From NCBI GenBank assembly GCA_013299045.1, contig JAAFJX010000003.1, positions 1-64,000 on the forward strand: a stretch of 64,000 nt of DNA. Reading direction: 5' to 3'. The translations under genes and the position numbers were made by a program. The stretch is from Cytophagales bacterium. GTDB taxonomy: Bacteria; Bacteroidota; Bacteroidia; Cytophagales; Bernardetiaceae. Shown here in pieces: positions 35,564 through 45,274 of the stretch. Position 1 is the first letter of the stretch, and every line of letters begins with the position of its first letter. The notes under the pieces were generated by a model. The model made no database searches. It saw only the letters and a program-made list of their open reading frames with translations, and was not told the DNA's origin.

Positions 35564-35974
35564 ATGTCTGGAAGAAAATTTTACTCAGTAATGCTTGTTG
35601 ATGACAATGAAATTGATAATCTTATCAATCAGAAAATGTTGGAAGCCACAGGCGTTTGCGAGCGTATATATCTGCATACAGGCGCTAAAAGTGCCATTGA
35701 ATTTTTGAAAAATATTGAAAAAGTAGCTGATGTGAACCCTGAAATCATTCCTGAAGTGATTTTTTTAGATATTGATATGCCACTTATGGACGGTTTTCAG
35801 TTCTTAGACCAGTTTGAACAACTTGGCGACCGCGTCAAGGCCAAAAGTAAAATTGTGATGCTTACATCTTCCATTAATCCGCAGGATGTGAATAGGTCTA
35901 AAAAATCTTCGTATGTCAAAAAATATTTGAACAAACCGCTTACGCAAGATACCCTAAAAAAACTTGATATATAA
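35564..35974 (+). CDS. Stand-alone response regulator receiver
   Basis: 136 residues consisting only of a receiver domain. The acidic pocket is VDDNEIDN near residue 8, the phospho-acceptor is Asp69 in VIFLDIDMPLMDG, and MLTSS and NKPL give the conserved Thr/Ser and Lys. There is no output domain, so it probably acts by protein contact or as a phosphorelay intermediate, as is common in Bacteroidota. No kinase is adjacent; the nearest is the hybrid kinase about 3.3 kb downstream. Confidence 0.92.
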   Translation: MSGRKFYSVMLVDDNEIDNLINQKMLEATGVCERIYLHTGAKSAIEFLKNIEKVADVNPEIIPEVIFLDIDMPLMDGFQFLDQFEQLGDRVKAKSKIVMLTSSINPQDVNRSKKSSYVKKYLNKPLTQDTLKKLDI

Positions 35975-35995
35975 AGTTTTCTTTAGAGAAAGCAA

Positions 35996-36043
35996 AAACC
36001 AAAAGCGGTTTAGATTCAAAAAAATCTAAACCGCTTTTGGTTT
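35996..36043. terminator. Bidirectional terminator with 21-base arms
   Basis: The stretch at 35996-36016 (AAACCAAAAGCGGTTTAGATT without its last base or two in the core) is perfectly complementary to 36023-36043 around a six-base loop. A-rich and T-rich ends serve both directions. It lies between the convergent receiver and accC genes. Confidence 0.92.
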
Positions 36044-36067
36044 CATCGGCAACATGAAATCATAAAC

Positions 36068-37411
36068 CTATATTTTGCTAAAATCAAATGTTTCCAAATA
36101 CTTAGTAGTAAAGTGCCCAGATTTAAAGCCTTCATCGTCCATGAGCTTGAGATGGAAAGGGATAGTTGTTTCTATGCCCTCAATAACAAATTCTGCCAGC
36201 GCTCGCTTCATGCGTACAATTACTTCCTCTCGGCTCTGCCCGGTTACAATCAGCTTTGCAATCATAGAATCATAATTAGGCGGAATTGTATAGCCCGCAT
36301 AAATATGAGAATCCACTCTTACTCCATGCCCTCCGGGTATGTGTAGATGCGTTATCTTACCTGGCGAGGGTCTAAAGCCCTTGCGTGGGTCTTCAGCATT
36401 GATACGACACTCCATTGAGAAGCGCTTTGGATAATAGTTTTTACCGGAAATTGGTATGCCAGCAGCCACCTTGATTTGCTCTTTCACGAGGTCAAAATCT
36501 GTAACTTCTTCTGTAACAGGGTGTTCTACTTGAATACGTGTATTCATTTCCATAAAGTAGAAGTCGCCGTGCTTGTCCACCAAAAACTCTATAGTGCCTG
36601 CACCTTCATAGCGAATAGCTTTAGCACCTTTTATAGCAGCTTCGCCCATACGGTCGCGTAGTTCTTGCGTAACGACAGGCGAGGGGGTTTCTTCTACCAG
36701 TTTCTGGTGGCGGCGCTGTATGGAGCAGTCTCGCTCTGAAAGATGACAGGCCAAGCCTTGACTATCTCCAAAAACTTGAATTTCAATATGACGAGGTTCT
36801 TCAACAAATTTTTCTAAATAGAGTGCGTCGTTGTTGAAAGAGGCTGCCGACTCGCGTTTGGCATCGTCCCATGCTTTGCGGAACTCCTCTGTCGCATTCA
36901 CGACACGCATACCTTTGCCGCCGCCGCCCGCCGTGGCTTTCAATATAACAGGAAAGCCCATCTCCTGAGCCATTTTGAGAGCCTCATCATAGTCTTCAAT
37001 GATACCGTCCGAACCAGGAATAGTAGGCACGCCAGCCTTTTTCATAGTGGCTTTGGCAGTGGCCTTGTCGCCCATATACTGAATCATCTCAGGGCTTGCT
37101 CCAATGAATTTAATGCCGTACTCAGCACATATAGCCGAAAATTTAGCATTTTCGGACAAGAAGCCATAGCCTGGGTGAATCGCATCTGCATTCGTAATTT
37201 CGGCTGCAGCTATAATGCGCGGAATATTGAGGTAGGACTCCGTACTAGGAGCAGGGCCAATACAAACGGCTTCGTCTGCAAAGCGTACGTGCAAACTATC
37301 CTTGTCGGCAGTAGAATAAACAGCTACTGTCCTGATACCCATTTCTTTACAAGTGCGAATGACGCGCAACGCAATTTCGCCGCGGTTAGCAATTAATATT
37401 TTTTTGAACAT
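36068..37411 (-). CDS. accC: Acetyl-CoA carboxylase, biotin carboxylase subunit
   Basis: 447 residues. It carboxylates the biotin on AccB using ATP and bicarbonate, the first step of fatty acid synthesis. The N-terminal domain starts [19 protein letters not shown]. The ATP-grasp glycine loop is [14 protein letters not shown], and the catalytic region is [21 protein letters not shown]. The C-terminal biotin carboxylase domain includes [18 protein letters not shown]. Length and order are typical. It follows accB by 59 bases, the standard accB-accC operon. Confidence 0.97.
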   Translation of the reverse strand: MFKKILIANRGEIALRVIRTCKEMGIRTVAVYSTADKDSLHVRFADEAVCIGPAPSTESYLNIPRIIAAAEITNADAIHPGYGFLSENAKFSAICAEYGIKFIGASPEMIQYMGDKATAKATMKKAGVPTIPGSDGIIEDYDEALKMAQEMGFPVILKATAGGGGKGMRVVNATEEFRKAWDDAKRESAASFNNDALYLEKFVEEPRHIEIQVFGDSQGLACHLSERDCSIQRRHQKLVEETPSPVVTQELRDRMGEAAIKGAKAIRYEGAGTIEFLVDKHGDFYFMEMNTRIQVEHPVTEEVTDFDLVKEQIKVAAGIPISGKNYYPKRFSMECRINAEDPRKGFRPSPGKITHLHIPGGHGVRVDSHIYAGYTIPPNYDSMIAKLIVTGQSREEVIVRMKRALAEFVIEGIETTIPFHLKLMDDEGFKSGHFTTKYLETFDFSKI

Positions 37412-37470
37412 GGAGGCAAACTTAAAAGCTGTAAATCATTTTTTTTTACACGCGATACAAACCTACTTGA

Positions 37471-37944
37471 CTAAGCAGGATCTACCAAAAAGAGAGGCTG
37501 GTCATACTCCACCGGGCTGGAGTTTTCTACTAATACTTTAACAACAGTGCCCGAAATATCAGACTCTATTTCGTTAAATAGTTTCATGGCCTCTACAATA
37601 CATACCGTTTGGCCTGCTTTTACTTTGTCTCCAACTTGCACAAAAGACGGCGACTCTGGGTTTGCAGAACGATAAAATGTACCAATCATAGGCGACTTGA
37701 CTATTTTGTAGCGAGACTCGTCCTTGCTAGCTGGAGGAGTGGCGTTTGTGGCCACCACAGGTGCTGCCGATACAACAGGAAGTGGAGCAGCTGCAACAGT
37801 TTTTTCAACTACCTGAACGGTTTGTAGAGCCGCGTCGCTTTGGCGCTTGACTGCCAACTTGAACTCGTCTGTTTCTATGTTTACTTCTGCCAAGCCAGAT
37901 TGCGCTATGAAGCTAATCAAATCTTGTATTTCTTTTGCCTTCAT
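37471..37944 (-). CDS. accB: Acetyl-CoA carboxylase, biotin carboxyl carrier protein
   Basis: 157 residues with an N-terminal helical part (MKAKEIQDLISFIAQSGLAEVNIE), a Pro/Ala/Val-rich linker (residues 45-78) and a C-terminal biotinyl domain. The biotin attachment site is the Lys of EAMKLFNEIESD. AccB carries carboxyl groups between AccC and the carboxyltransferase. It is the first gene of the accB-accC pair on the minus strand. Confidence 0.96.
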   Translation of the reverse strand: MKAKEIQDLISFIAQSGLAEVNIETDEFKLAVKRQSDAALQTVQVVEKTVAAAPLPVVSAAPVVATNATPPASKDESRYKIVKSPMIGTFYRSANPESPSFVQVGDKVKAGQTVCIVEAMKLFNEIESDISGTVVKVLVENSSPVEYDQPLFLVDPA

Positions 37945-38092
37945 ATTGGTAAATAGACATTAATGAATTGAGCCTGCAAGGTATAGAATTTCTAGTTACA
38001 TAATATAAACTGCCCCCTTTTTTTTCAGAGATTTATACAAAAAGGTTACAGCCATATCTTTTTATGGTAGCTGGTATCTGGCAATGTTGCTC

Positions 38093-38947
38093 TTAGTTTT
38101 TGTTGATAAGAACACGATGCGGATACGGAATAATGATACCTTCGCGGTCAAAGCGCTCTTTAATGCTTTTGTTTAAATGACAACCCATATCAAAGGCAGT
38201 GATAGGGTCGCGGCACCAAACGTATGCTCTCAAAAGCATAGCAGACTCCAAAATACGCACCAGTAATACCTCTACCTCATCTTTATTTTTACTTATCTCC
38301 TCGGCGGTGCGATGGTCTATATAGTCGGGGTGCTTCATGGCCTCCTCTTGCATAATGCGTATGGCTTTGTCTATATCGGTGGACAAGTCCACACTAAATT
38401 CTACGTGTTGGCAGGTGTAAGGGTCTTGGATACTTGAGTTTGTTATTTTATCAGCGCTAATGACCGAATTAGGAATCACTAAGCGCCTGTTTTCTAGGCC
38501 GCGCAGTACGGTATGCCGCAGGGTAATATCTTCTACAATACCATATATTCCTGTTACATGAAGAACATCACCCACACGGAAAGGTTTAAAAATGACAATA
38601 AAAATACCGCTTACAATATCCCCAAAGGCTTTTTGAGATGCAAATGCAATAAAGGCTGCAAAAACCCCAGCACCCGCAAAAAGCGTAACGGCTACTGAAC
38701 GGAAAACCGGGATAACATAAATAATGCAGAGAGTTGCTAATAGCCAGATAATGAACGAAATAGTATTTTTTAAAAACTTATATGGGGTTTTATCAATTTG
38801 GTCTCCTTTGGCATCAAGATTATTCACATAATTATCTAAGGCCAATTTAAGAATCCGTGAGATGCTCAAAGCACCCAAAATAATGGTAACAATGCCCACA
38901 ATGGTTCTGTAGTCCAATTCTACGAGTAGTTCTATCATAGCTTTCAA
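38093..38947 (-). CDS. MscS-family mechanosensitive channel
   Basis: 284 residues with three N-terminal helices. The pore-lining helix carries SVAVTLFAGAGVFAAFIAFASQKAFGDIVSGIFIV, the Gly/Ala-packed TM3 of MscS. A beta domain follows (FRVGDVLHVTGIYGIVEDITLRHTVLRGLENRRLVIPNSVI, the conserved MscS core) and then a C-terminal alpha/beta domain. The channel releases solutes during hypo-osmotic shock. It is monocistronic and divergent from the hybrid kinase. Confidence 0.95.
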   Translation of the reverse strand: MKAMIELLVELDYRTIVGIVTIILGALSISRILKLALDNYVNNLDAKGDQIDKTPYKFLKNTISFIIWLLATLCIIYVIPVFRSVAVTLFAGAGVFAAFIAFASQKAFGDIVSGIFIVIFKPFRVGDVLHVTGIYGIVEDITLRHTVLRGLENRRLVIPNSVISADKITNSSIQDPYTCQHVEFSVDLSTDIDKAIRIMQEEAMKHPDYIDHRTAEEISKNKDEVEVLLVRILESAMLLRAYVWCRDPITAFDMGCHLNKSIKERFDREGIIIPYPHRVLINKN

Positions 38948-39294
38948 AAGGTGGTTTGCGGTGCAAATATGGCTGTTTTAGTTTAGCAAAAAAAGTAGTA
39001 TCAAGAAAACCTTTTCTTGAACGCCCTGTTTTTAAACTAGGAGCTAAAACCAAGATGCTTCATGGATAAAAAACAGCTTTGAGCGTTAAAATAGGTACGT
39101 TTGTCCAAAAAAGGGCTTGCCTTGTCCTTTGTGGCAAATTTTTTGAGCGCCATAATCGGGAAGTTTTCCTTTATTCTTCTTAGGGTTTTGAATTAATGCT
39201 TTTTTAGCATTTATTTGGACAAATATTCTGCTTAACAACATACCTGAATCTCTTTTTAAAGAAGTTTAAGGCTCAAAATACGCAAGTAACAATT
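38948..39294. other. Divergent intergenic region
   Basis: About 350 bases between mscS (minus) and the hybrid kinase (plus). CATATTTGC on the minus strand near 38970 is a poor -7 match for mscS. No open frame or hairpin stands out. Confidence 0.35.
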
Positions 39295-42200
39295 ATGCTC
39301 AAGCTGTTTTATAACTTAAAAATTACGCAAAAACTGACACTCAGTTATATCATTGTTTTGATACTGGTGTGCTGGGTTGGTATTTTGGGGCTTCTGGACA
39401 TCAATGACTTGCAAAAAAGTTCAAGAGAAATTTATGAAAAACATTTGATAGGTATTTCGCATATAACTGACATTGCCGAAACCTATCCTATGATTTTGAG
39501 CAAAACCCGCGACATTTTACTAACAGACGACCCCATCAAACAAAACGAGTTTGAACGCGACACCGAAGCCCTAGAGCGGGAGCTCGACGACCTGAACATT
39601 CAACTCAAAAAGACTGTTCAGAGTGGCATAGAGCAAGACTTATACGATAATTATCTGGCCGCCTTAGATGAATTCACCGAAGGCCGAAGCGATATTGCCA
39701 CCTTGGCCATCTCTAAAAATGAGCGCGGTACTTCCATTTCCTTGCTGTACGGAACATTCACGGGGCGAGTTACAAAACTCAAAAAAGCCATAGAAAAACT
39801 GATTAATTACAAACAAGATGCGGCCGCCTTAGCCCAGAAAAACAACGACCTTACGGTAGATGATGCCTATAACACACTCTTTAGGTTTATTTTAGCTGCC
39901 GTTATACTCACCGTTATTATTGCTATTTTTGTATATCGCGACGTTAGCAAGCCGATACAGCAACTCACCCAAAAAGCCAACCGCATTGCCGCAGGCGAAA
40001 TGTCTGTTGAAAAAACGTTTGTTCGCCGCCAAGATGAAGTAGGACAAGTTATTCGCAGTTTTAATGATATGATTGAATATCTGCGCGACATCATGGAGCA
40101 GTCCGAGGCTATTGCCAAAGGAGATTATTCTATACGCATAACAGCACGTAGCGAAAATGACAAGCTAAGCCAAGCCATCAATAAAATGAATAGCACGCTC
40201 CGCGACCAAAACTGGCTCAAAGACGGTGCTAACAATTTGAATGAAGAACTTTCTGGCCACTTCTCGCTTCAGGAAATTGCAGACAAGGCCATTTCCATTT
40301 TGGGCAGATTCTTAGATTCTGGCTTTGCTGTCTTGTACATCTATGATGACCACCGCCGCGCCTTGCGTTTGCTAAGCTCTTATGCCTACACAGAGCGTGA
40401 ACGCGAAAGTAGCTACTTTCGTGTGGGTGAGGGCATTGTAGGGCAAGTGGCGCTAGAAAAAAAGCCTATTCTTCTCAAAAACATTGCGCCCAATAGCCAA
40501 ACATCAGACGTTGCTACTGGCACAACCAGCCGAAAGCCACTGAATACTTACACTTTCCCTTTGCTCTATGAAAAGGAACTCTGTGGGGTTATTGAAATTG
40601 CCTCTCTCGAAACTTTTGATAAGCTCAAACAACTTTTTGTAGAAGATGTAGCGCCTCTCATTGCCTCGCATCTCTACTCCGCCATTCAAAGCGAAAGAAT
40701 ACAAAACCTGTTAGAAACGGCCGAACTGGCCAAAAAAGAAGCACAGGAGCGTGCAAACGAAACAGCAGAGGCCAACGAACAGCTCAAAGCCCAACAGTTT
40801 GCTTTGCAAAAACAATCCGAAGAGCTTCAGCAGCAAGCCGAAGAAATGCAGCAACAGGCCGAAGAGCTTCAGCAAACAAATGAGGAGCTCCAGCAGCAGC
40901 AAGAACTCATGGAAAAACAGTCCAACGAGTTGCAAAAACGAAATATTGACCTAATGGCTCTGAAAAGCTCTCTTGAAAATCAGGCTGATGAACTCACAAG
41001 AGCCAGTAAGTATAAATCCGAGTTCTTGGCCAATATGTCGCATGAACTGCGCACTCCTTTAAATTCTATCATCTTGCTTTCTGATATGCTCAGGCGCAAC
41101 GCACAAGGTAGGTTGGACAGAAAAGACGTACAAAAGGCAAGCATCATTTATCAATCTGGCAACGATTTACTTGGTCTTATCAATGACTTATTGGATATAT
41201 CCAAGATAGAAGCGGGCAAAATGGTTGTTAATATTCATCATTTTCATACCCGCGAACTGAATGAAGAGTTGAGCGGCCTTTTCTCTGAACTCGCCAACCA
41301 GAAAAAGGTGGATTTCATTATTAGAGATGAGCTGAGCACAGAGCTGATGAATGATAAAGACAAAATAGCTCAAGTCCTCAAAAACTTTTTGTCTAATGCC
41401 TTTAAATTCACAAAGAAAGGCTCTGTTACGCTCTCTATCCGAAATTCAGGGAATCCTGACCTACCCGTTCTTATGGGCGTTAGGGATACTGGTATAGGCA
41501 TTCCGCCCGAAAAACAACAACTTATTTTTGAGGCATTCCAGCAGGCAGATGGCTCAGTTTCGCGTGAATTTGGCGGTACAGGCTTAGGCCTTTCTATTGC
41601 TCGCGAAATGACGCGCTTGCTGGGTGGTGAAGTGCATCTCTCCAGCGAGGAAGGCAAGGGTAGCGAATTTTATATCATTCTGCCACGAATGAACGAAGGA
41701 AAGGCACAAATACAAGATAAAAGCATAGATTTTCTCTTTGAGGGGAAGAAAGCGGCCTCAGACCTGCTACAGCAGGCTAAGAATAGGGTAGAAGCGCTGC
41801 CTTTAGAAAATAGTTCACGCGTGCTGAAGCAAGTTGAAATTAGCGACGACCGCGATGCTTGGAAAAAGGGAGACAAGGTCATTGTCATTATTGAGGACAA
41901 TATTGATTACGCCAATAGCCTGGTAGAAATTAGCCGAAGTACTGGCTTTAAGGCCATCATTGCAACCCATGGTGAGCAGGCCATGAAATACCTTAAAAAA
42001 TACAATCCTGTTGGTATCTTAATGGATTTGGGTCTGCCTGACGTGAATGGTGCAGAGCTACTTGAGGACATCAAAAAAATACCAGAGTTTGCACACATTC
42101 CTATCAGCATTGTATCTGCGCGTGATAAAACGCTGGACTTACTCCAGAAAGGCGCGGTGGGCTATTTGCAGAAACCCGTAGAATCAGAAAACGTTAGAGC

Positions 42201-43170
42201 GGCCGTCATCAAGCTAGCTGGTATTAGCGATAAGATAGAGAAGCGTTTGCTTGTTGTTGAAGACGATTTTACACATCAAGAGCTTCTGCTTGAAGTTTTT
42301 GCAAGAGGTGGTATTACGGCAGTTGGCGTTGCATCTGAAAGAGAAGCCATAGAGGCTGTCAATACCAAACTCTATGATGCTGTTATTGTGGACTTACAAC
42401 TCATGCAAGGTTCTGGTTTGGGCTTTTGCCGCTACGTCCGCGAAAACAAATTAGACATTCCTGTTATCATTTATACTGGCCAAGACCTGTCGCGTAAGCA
42501 AATGGAAGAGTTGCGGCTCTATTCCGTGGACATTGTGCTCAAAAAGCCTGACGCGCCCAAAAAACTCTTAGAAAAAGCCTCTATATTTTTGCACCAAGTC
42601 CTTAAAGACATGGAGGAAAAAAGCGAAAAACCAGCCTCTAACGAAGCAGAATTAGACAAAATAAAACCGCAGATAATGCAGCAGGTTGCTGAAACAAACA
42701 ACAATCATGAAAAAGCAACAAGTACTTCAGAGTATACCCACAGCACGGATTGGCAGGGCGAGTCTGAGGCGCAGCTGGAGGCAGAAACATCTGAACTACT
42801 CAAAGACAAAAAAATACTAATTGTGGACGATGACATTCGCAATGTATTCGTTATTACCTCGGCGCTAGAAAACCACGAAGCCTATATTTTGGAGGCTTTG
42901 AATGGCAAAGAGGCTTTGGATATCCTGGAGCGTGAAACTGTTGATTTGATTCTGATGGACATTATGATGCCCGTCATGGACGGTTACGAAACTACTCGTA
43001 ATATCAGACGAATAGAACGCTTCAAGAGTACGCCTATTATTGCCGTTACGGCTAAAGCACAAAAAGAAGACCGTCAAAAGTGTATAGACGCAGGTGCTAG
43101 CGATTACTTAACAAAGCCTGTAGACTATAAAATGTTGCTGCGGCTTATCAAAAAACATCTTAAACTTTAA
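39295..43170 (+). CDS. Hybrid sensor histidine kinase with three receiver domains
   Basis: 1291 residues. Helix 1 is near 13-34. A helical periplasmic sensor of about 160 residues follows, then helix 2 near 199-218 and HAMP segments to about 300. A GAF domain spans about 320-460 (FSLQEIADKAISILGRFLDSGFAVLYIYD). A long Gln/Glu coiled coil (about 485-570) leads to the HisKA domain with His583 (FLANMSHELRTPLN) and a HATPase domain (GTGLGLSIAREM). Three receivers follow with Asp911, Asp1033 and Asp1222. The kinase autophosphorylates and relays phosphate among its receivers; no HPt domain is present. The target is unknown. Confidence 0.95.
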   Translation: MLKLFYNLKITQKLTLSYIIVLILVCWVGILGLLDINDLQKSSREIYEKHLIGISHITDIAETYPMILSKTRDILLTDDPIKQNEFERDTEALERELDDLNIQLKKTVQSGIEQDLYDNYLAALDEFTEGRSDIATLAISKNERGTSISLLYGTFTGRVTKLKKAIEKLINYKQDAAALAQKNNDLTVDDAYNTLFRFILAAVILTVIIAIFVYRDVSKPIQQLTQKANRIAAGEMSVEKTFVRRQDEVGQVIRSFNDMIEYLRDIMEQSEAIAKGDYSIRITARSENDKLSQAINKMNSTLRDQNWLKDGANNLNEELSGHFSLQEIADKAISILGRFLDSGFAVLYIYDDHRRALRLLSSYAYTERERESSYFRVGEGIVGQVALEKKPILLKNIAPNSQTSDVATGTTSRKPLNTYTFPLLYEKELCGVIEIASLETFDKLKQLFVEDVAPLIASHLYSAIQSERIQNLLETAELAKKEAQERANETAEANEQLKAQQFALQKQSEELQQQAEEMQQQAEELQQTNEELQQQQELMEKQSNELQKRNIDLMALKSSLENQADELTRASKYKSEFLANMSHELRTPLNSIILLSDMLRRNAQGRLDRKDVQKASIIYQSGNDLLGLINDLLDISKIEAGKMVVNIHHFHTRELNEELSGLFSELANQKKVDFIIRDELSTELMNDKDKIAQVLKNFLSNAFKFTKKGSVTLSIRNSGNPDLPVLMGVRDTGIGIPPEKQQLIFEAFQQADGSVSREFGGTGLGLSIAREMTRLLGGEVHLSSEEGKGSEFYIILPRMNEGKAQIQDKSIDFLFEGKKAASDLLQQAKNRVEALPLENSSRVLKQVEISDDRDAWKKGDKVIVIIEDNIDYANSLVEISRSTGFKAIIATHGEQAMKYLKKYNPVGILMDLGLPDVNGAELLEDIKKIPEFAHIPISIVSARDKTLDLLQKGAVGYLQKPVESENVRAAVIKLAGISDKIEKRLLVVEDDFTHQELLLEVFARGGITAVGVASEREAIEAVNTKLYDAVIVDLQLMQGSGLGFCRYVRENKLDIPVIIYTGQDLSRKQMEELRLYSVDIVLKKPDAPKKLLEKASIFLHQVLKDMEEKSEKPASNEAELDKIKPQIMQQVAETNNNHEKATSTSEYTHSTDWQGESEAQLEAETSELLKDKKILIVDDDIRNVFVITSALENHEAYILEALNGKEALDILERETVDLILMDIMMPVMDGYETTRNIRRIERFKSTPIIAVTAKAQKEDRQKCIDAGASDYLTKPVDYKMLLRLIKKHLKL

Positions 43171-43203
43171 AATTGCTCAATTTTATACTAAACCAAACCC
43201 AAA

Positions 43204-43740
43204 ATGACTACCCAAGAAATAGATAAATTGCGCTACCCTATCGGTATAGCTGATTTGAGCCAGCCTTATTCCAGATTGGACATTAACCAAAAAATACAGC
43301 AGATAGGTGAATTGCCTACGCGCATCTTGGCTTCGTTGATGCACCTCGATACCACGCAGTATGATGCCCAGTACCGCCCCAATGGCTGGACTGTTCGCCA
43401 AATCGTGCATCACTTGGCAGACAGCCACATGAACGGGTATATCCGCATGAAATCCGCTATGACAGAACCCACGCCAACTATCAAGCCCTATTTAGAAAAT
43501 CTATGGGCTGTAACGCCAGACAATGCCTTGTCTCCGCTTGTTTCTGCTGAGTTGCTTGTGGCTTTGCACGCTCGCTGGAGTTTCTGGCTCGGTACGCTCA
43601 AAGATGAAGATTTTACGAAAGATTATTTTCACCCTGAAGCCAGCAGGCATTATAAACTGTTTGAGTCAGTCAGAATGTATGCTTGGCATGGTCTGCATCA
43701 TCTTGAGCACATCAAAACAGCCGTAGCAAGCTCTAAATAG
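43204..43740 (+). CDS. DinB/YfiT-like putative metal-dependent hydrolase
   Basis: 178 residues, a four-helix-bundle protein of the DinB superfamily, YfiT/BstA-like branch. Three histidine sites suitable for a divalent metal are present: VHHLADSHMNGY near residue 65 and YAWHGLHHLEHIKTA near residue 160. Members include thiol transferases and enzymes of unknown substrate. It lies 33 bases after the hybrid kinase and 28 bases before a TrmH-type methyltransferase gene, so it may share transcription with one or both. Confidence 0.88.
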   Translation: MTTQEIDKLRYPIGIADLSQPYSRLDINQKIQQIGELPTRILASLMHLDTTQYDAQYRPNGWTVRQIVHHLADSHMNGYIRMKSAMTEPTPTIKPYLENLWAVTPDNALSPLVSAELLVALHARWSFWLGTLKDEDFTKDYFHPEASRHYKLFESVRMYAWHGLHHLEHIKTAVASSK

Positions 43741-43768
43741 TCCAATTACTTGGCTTTTCAAAGTGTTT

Positions 43769-44308
43769 ATGCGCCAGTTAAAACTACAAGAGTTACAACG
43801 CGACGCACCTCAGAACGTGCGTGCTAAACCTAAAGTTCCACTCATTTTAATCCTTGAAAACGTCCGAAGTTTGCTGAATGTAGGCGCTATTTTCAGAACT
43901 TCAGACGCATTCTCCATTCAAAAAATTTATCTTTGCGGTATTACAGGGACTCCACCGCACCGTGATATTCAAAAAACCGCACTTGGGGCTACCGAGACCG
44001 TAGAATGGGAGTATGTACAAGATATTGCTATTTTGCTGAAGGAATTAAAAAGTGCAGGCATTAAACTCGGTGCTATAGAACAAACCGACAAGAGCATTAG
44101 CCTACCCCACTTTATGCCCGAAAAAATTTGCGTTTATGCTCTTGTATTGGGCAACGAAGCCGAAGGCGTAAGTGCCGAAAGCCTTGCATTGGTAGATTTT
44201 GCCTTAGAAATTCCACAATTTGGTGCAAAGCATTCTTTGAATGTGGCCGTATGTGCCGGTGTTGTTGGTTGGCACTTTCTGAGCTTCTATTTGAATGAAA
44301 TGCAATAA
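43769..44308 (+). CDS. TrmH/SpoU-family RNA 2'-O-methyltransferase
   Basis: 179 residues, a SPOUT-fold enzyme that methylates ribose 2'-OH in tRNA or rRNA. The three family motifs are present: ENVRSLLNVGAIFRTSDAF (motif 1), LGNEAEGVS (motif 2) and IPQFGAKHSLNVAVCAGVVGW (motif 3, the SAM knot). It lacks an RNA-binding extension, so the target is not assignable. The ATG at 43769 is preferred to a GTG two codons upstream. It converges with lptC across 15 bases. Confidence 0.92.
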   Translation: MRQLKLQELQRDAPQNVRAKPKVPLILILENVRSLLNVGAIFRTSDAFSIQKIYLCGITGTPPHRDIQKTALGATETVEWEYVQDIAILLKELKSAGIKLGAIEQTDKSISLPHFMPEKICVYALVLGNEAEGVSAESLALVDFALEIPQFGAKHSLNVAVCAGVVGWHFLSFYLNEMQ

Positions 44309-44323
44309 TTGCTAGATGTTTTT

Positions 44324-45034
44324 CTACTTTTTGGGGTCGTTGAAACCATCTTTTCGGAACGGTAGTTTTTGCACAATTTTAGTTGGGGCTGATTCTTCTT
44401 CTTTTTTGGGTGGTGTAAGGTCGGGGCTTGTAGGAGCTTGCATGGTGGGCCGGAAATCTGTGCTGTCGCGCACTACGGTATTAGGCCCTGCGCCCTCTAC
44501 TACGTTAAAGATACCTGTTGTTTTCCAAATCTTGTATCGGCTGAAAGTTTCGTTTGAGGTCATGCCTATCCCAAAAATTGTTTCATTTGGTGTTGTAATG
44601 GACAAAGGCTTACTGGTATAAATCTCCTTTTTGCGCTTATCCCAGTGCAACTCTTCGGTATTAACCCGTTGCATTTCAATAAGATTAATAACTTCTACTT
44701 TGCCAAAAGCGCTGTAAGTATCCGTTTCTTTAACATAAATGGCGCTATCTGCCCTAACAACATTAGACTTTGTGCCGTCTGGCTCATAAACGCTTATCTT
44801 TAAGCCTTTAGGGTGCATGACATCACCGTTTTGCTGCACAAGTTGTAGCTTAGACTCCAACTTGATGCGCAGCAAAGCCTCTTCACTATAAAGTGTGTTG
44901 ATTTCTTCAAACATCACCGAAGGCCCAGTATAAGGAATCGGTTTAATTTGTGAAGCTAGCTCAGTTTTTTTGCAGGCTACCAAAGCCAAGCAAACACAGA
45001 AAACTCCCCAAAAACTATAGAAATGTTTTTTCAC
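44324..45034 (-). CDS. lptC: LPS export ABC transporter periplasmic protein LptC
   Basis: 236 residues with a lipoprotein signal (FCVCLALVAC, Cys21) as in Bacteroidota LptC. The OstA/LptC-type beta domain covers about residues 40-180 (YSEEALLRIKLESKLQLVQQNGDVMHPKGLKISVYEPDGTKSN, VIRADSAIYVKETDTYSAFGKVEVIN). It would bridge lipopolysaccharide from the inner membrane to LptA in the periplasm. The C-terminal 55 residues are Pro-rich and outside the domain. ACAAAAATA at 45070-45078 is TATTTTTGT on the minus strand and may be the -7 element. Confidence 0.88.
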   Translation of the reverse strand: MKKHFYSFWGVFCVCLALVACKKTELASQIKPIPYTGPSVMFEEINTLYSEEALLRIKLESKLQLVQQNGDVMHPKGLKISVYEPDGTKSNVVRADSAIYVKETDTYSAFGKVEVINLIEMQRVNTEELHWDKRKKEIYTSKPLSITTPNETIFGIGMTSNETFSRYKIWKTTGIFNVVEGAGPNTVVRDSTDFRPTMQAPTSPDLTPPKKEEESAPTKIVQKLPFRKDGFNDPKK

Positions 45035-45217
45035 AGTAGGTACACAATCAATACATTTGAAACTCGGCTACAAAAATACGCAAATACCATTTTGTTTCAT
45101 GCTTTTAATATCATAAAACAAGTTAAATTTTGGTGCTATCCAATATAAGTACAAGTGCTCGGCGTTGTTTTGATTTGCGCCCTTGCTGGGCCTCCTAGCC
45201 TATATCCAAACTCAAAA

Positions 45218-45247
45218 AAGGCTTGACAAATTTCGTTGCCAAGCCTT
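45218..45247 (-). terminator. Rho-independent terminator of the T9SS-protein operon
   Basis: On the minus strand AAGGCTTG (45247-45240) pairs with CAAGCCTT (45225-45218), followed directly by a TTTT run. It lies 28 bases after the stop of the sorting-domain protein gene. Confidence 0.88.
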
Positions 45248-45274
45248 CCATGTGTTTATTGATGAAGACGAAAC

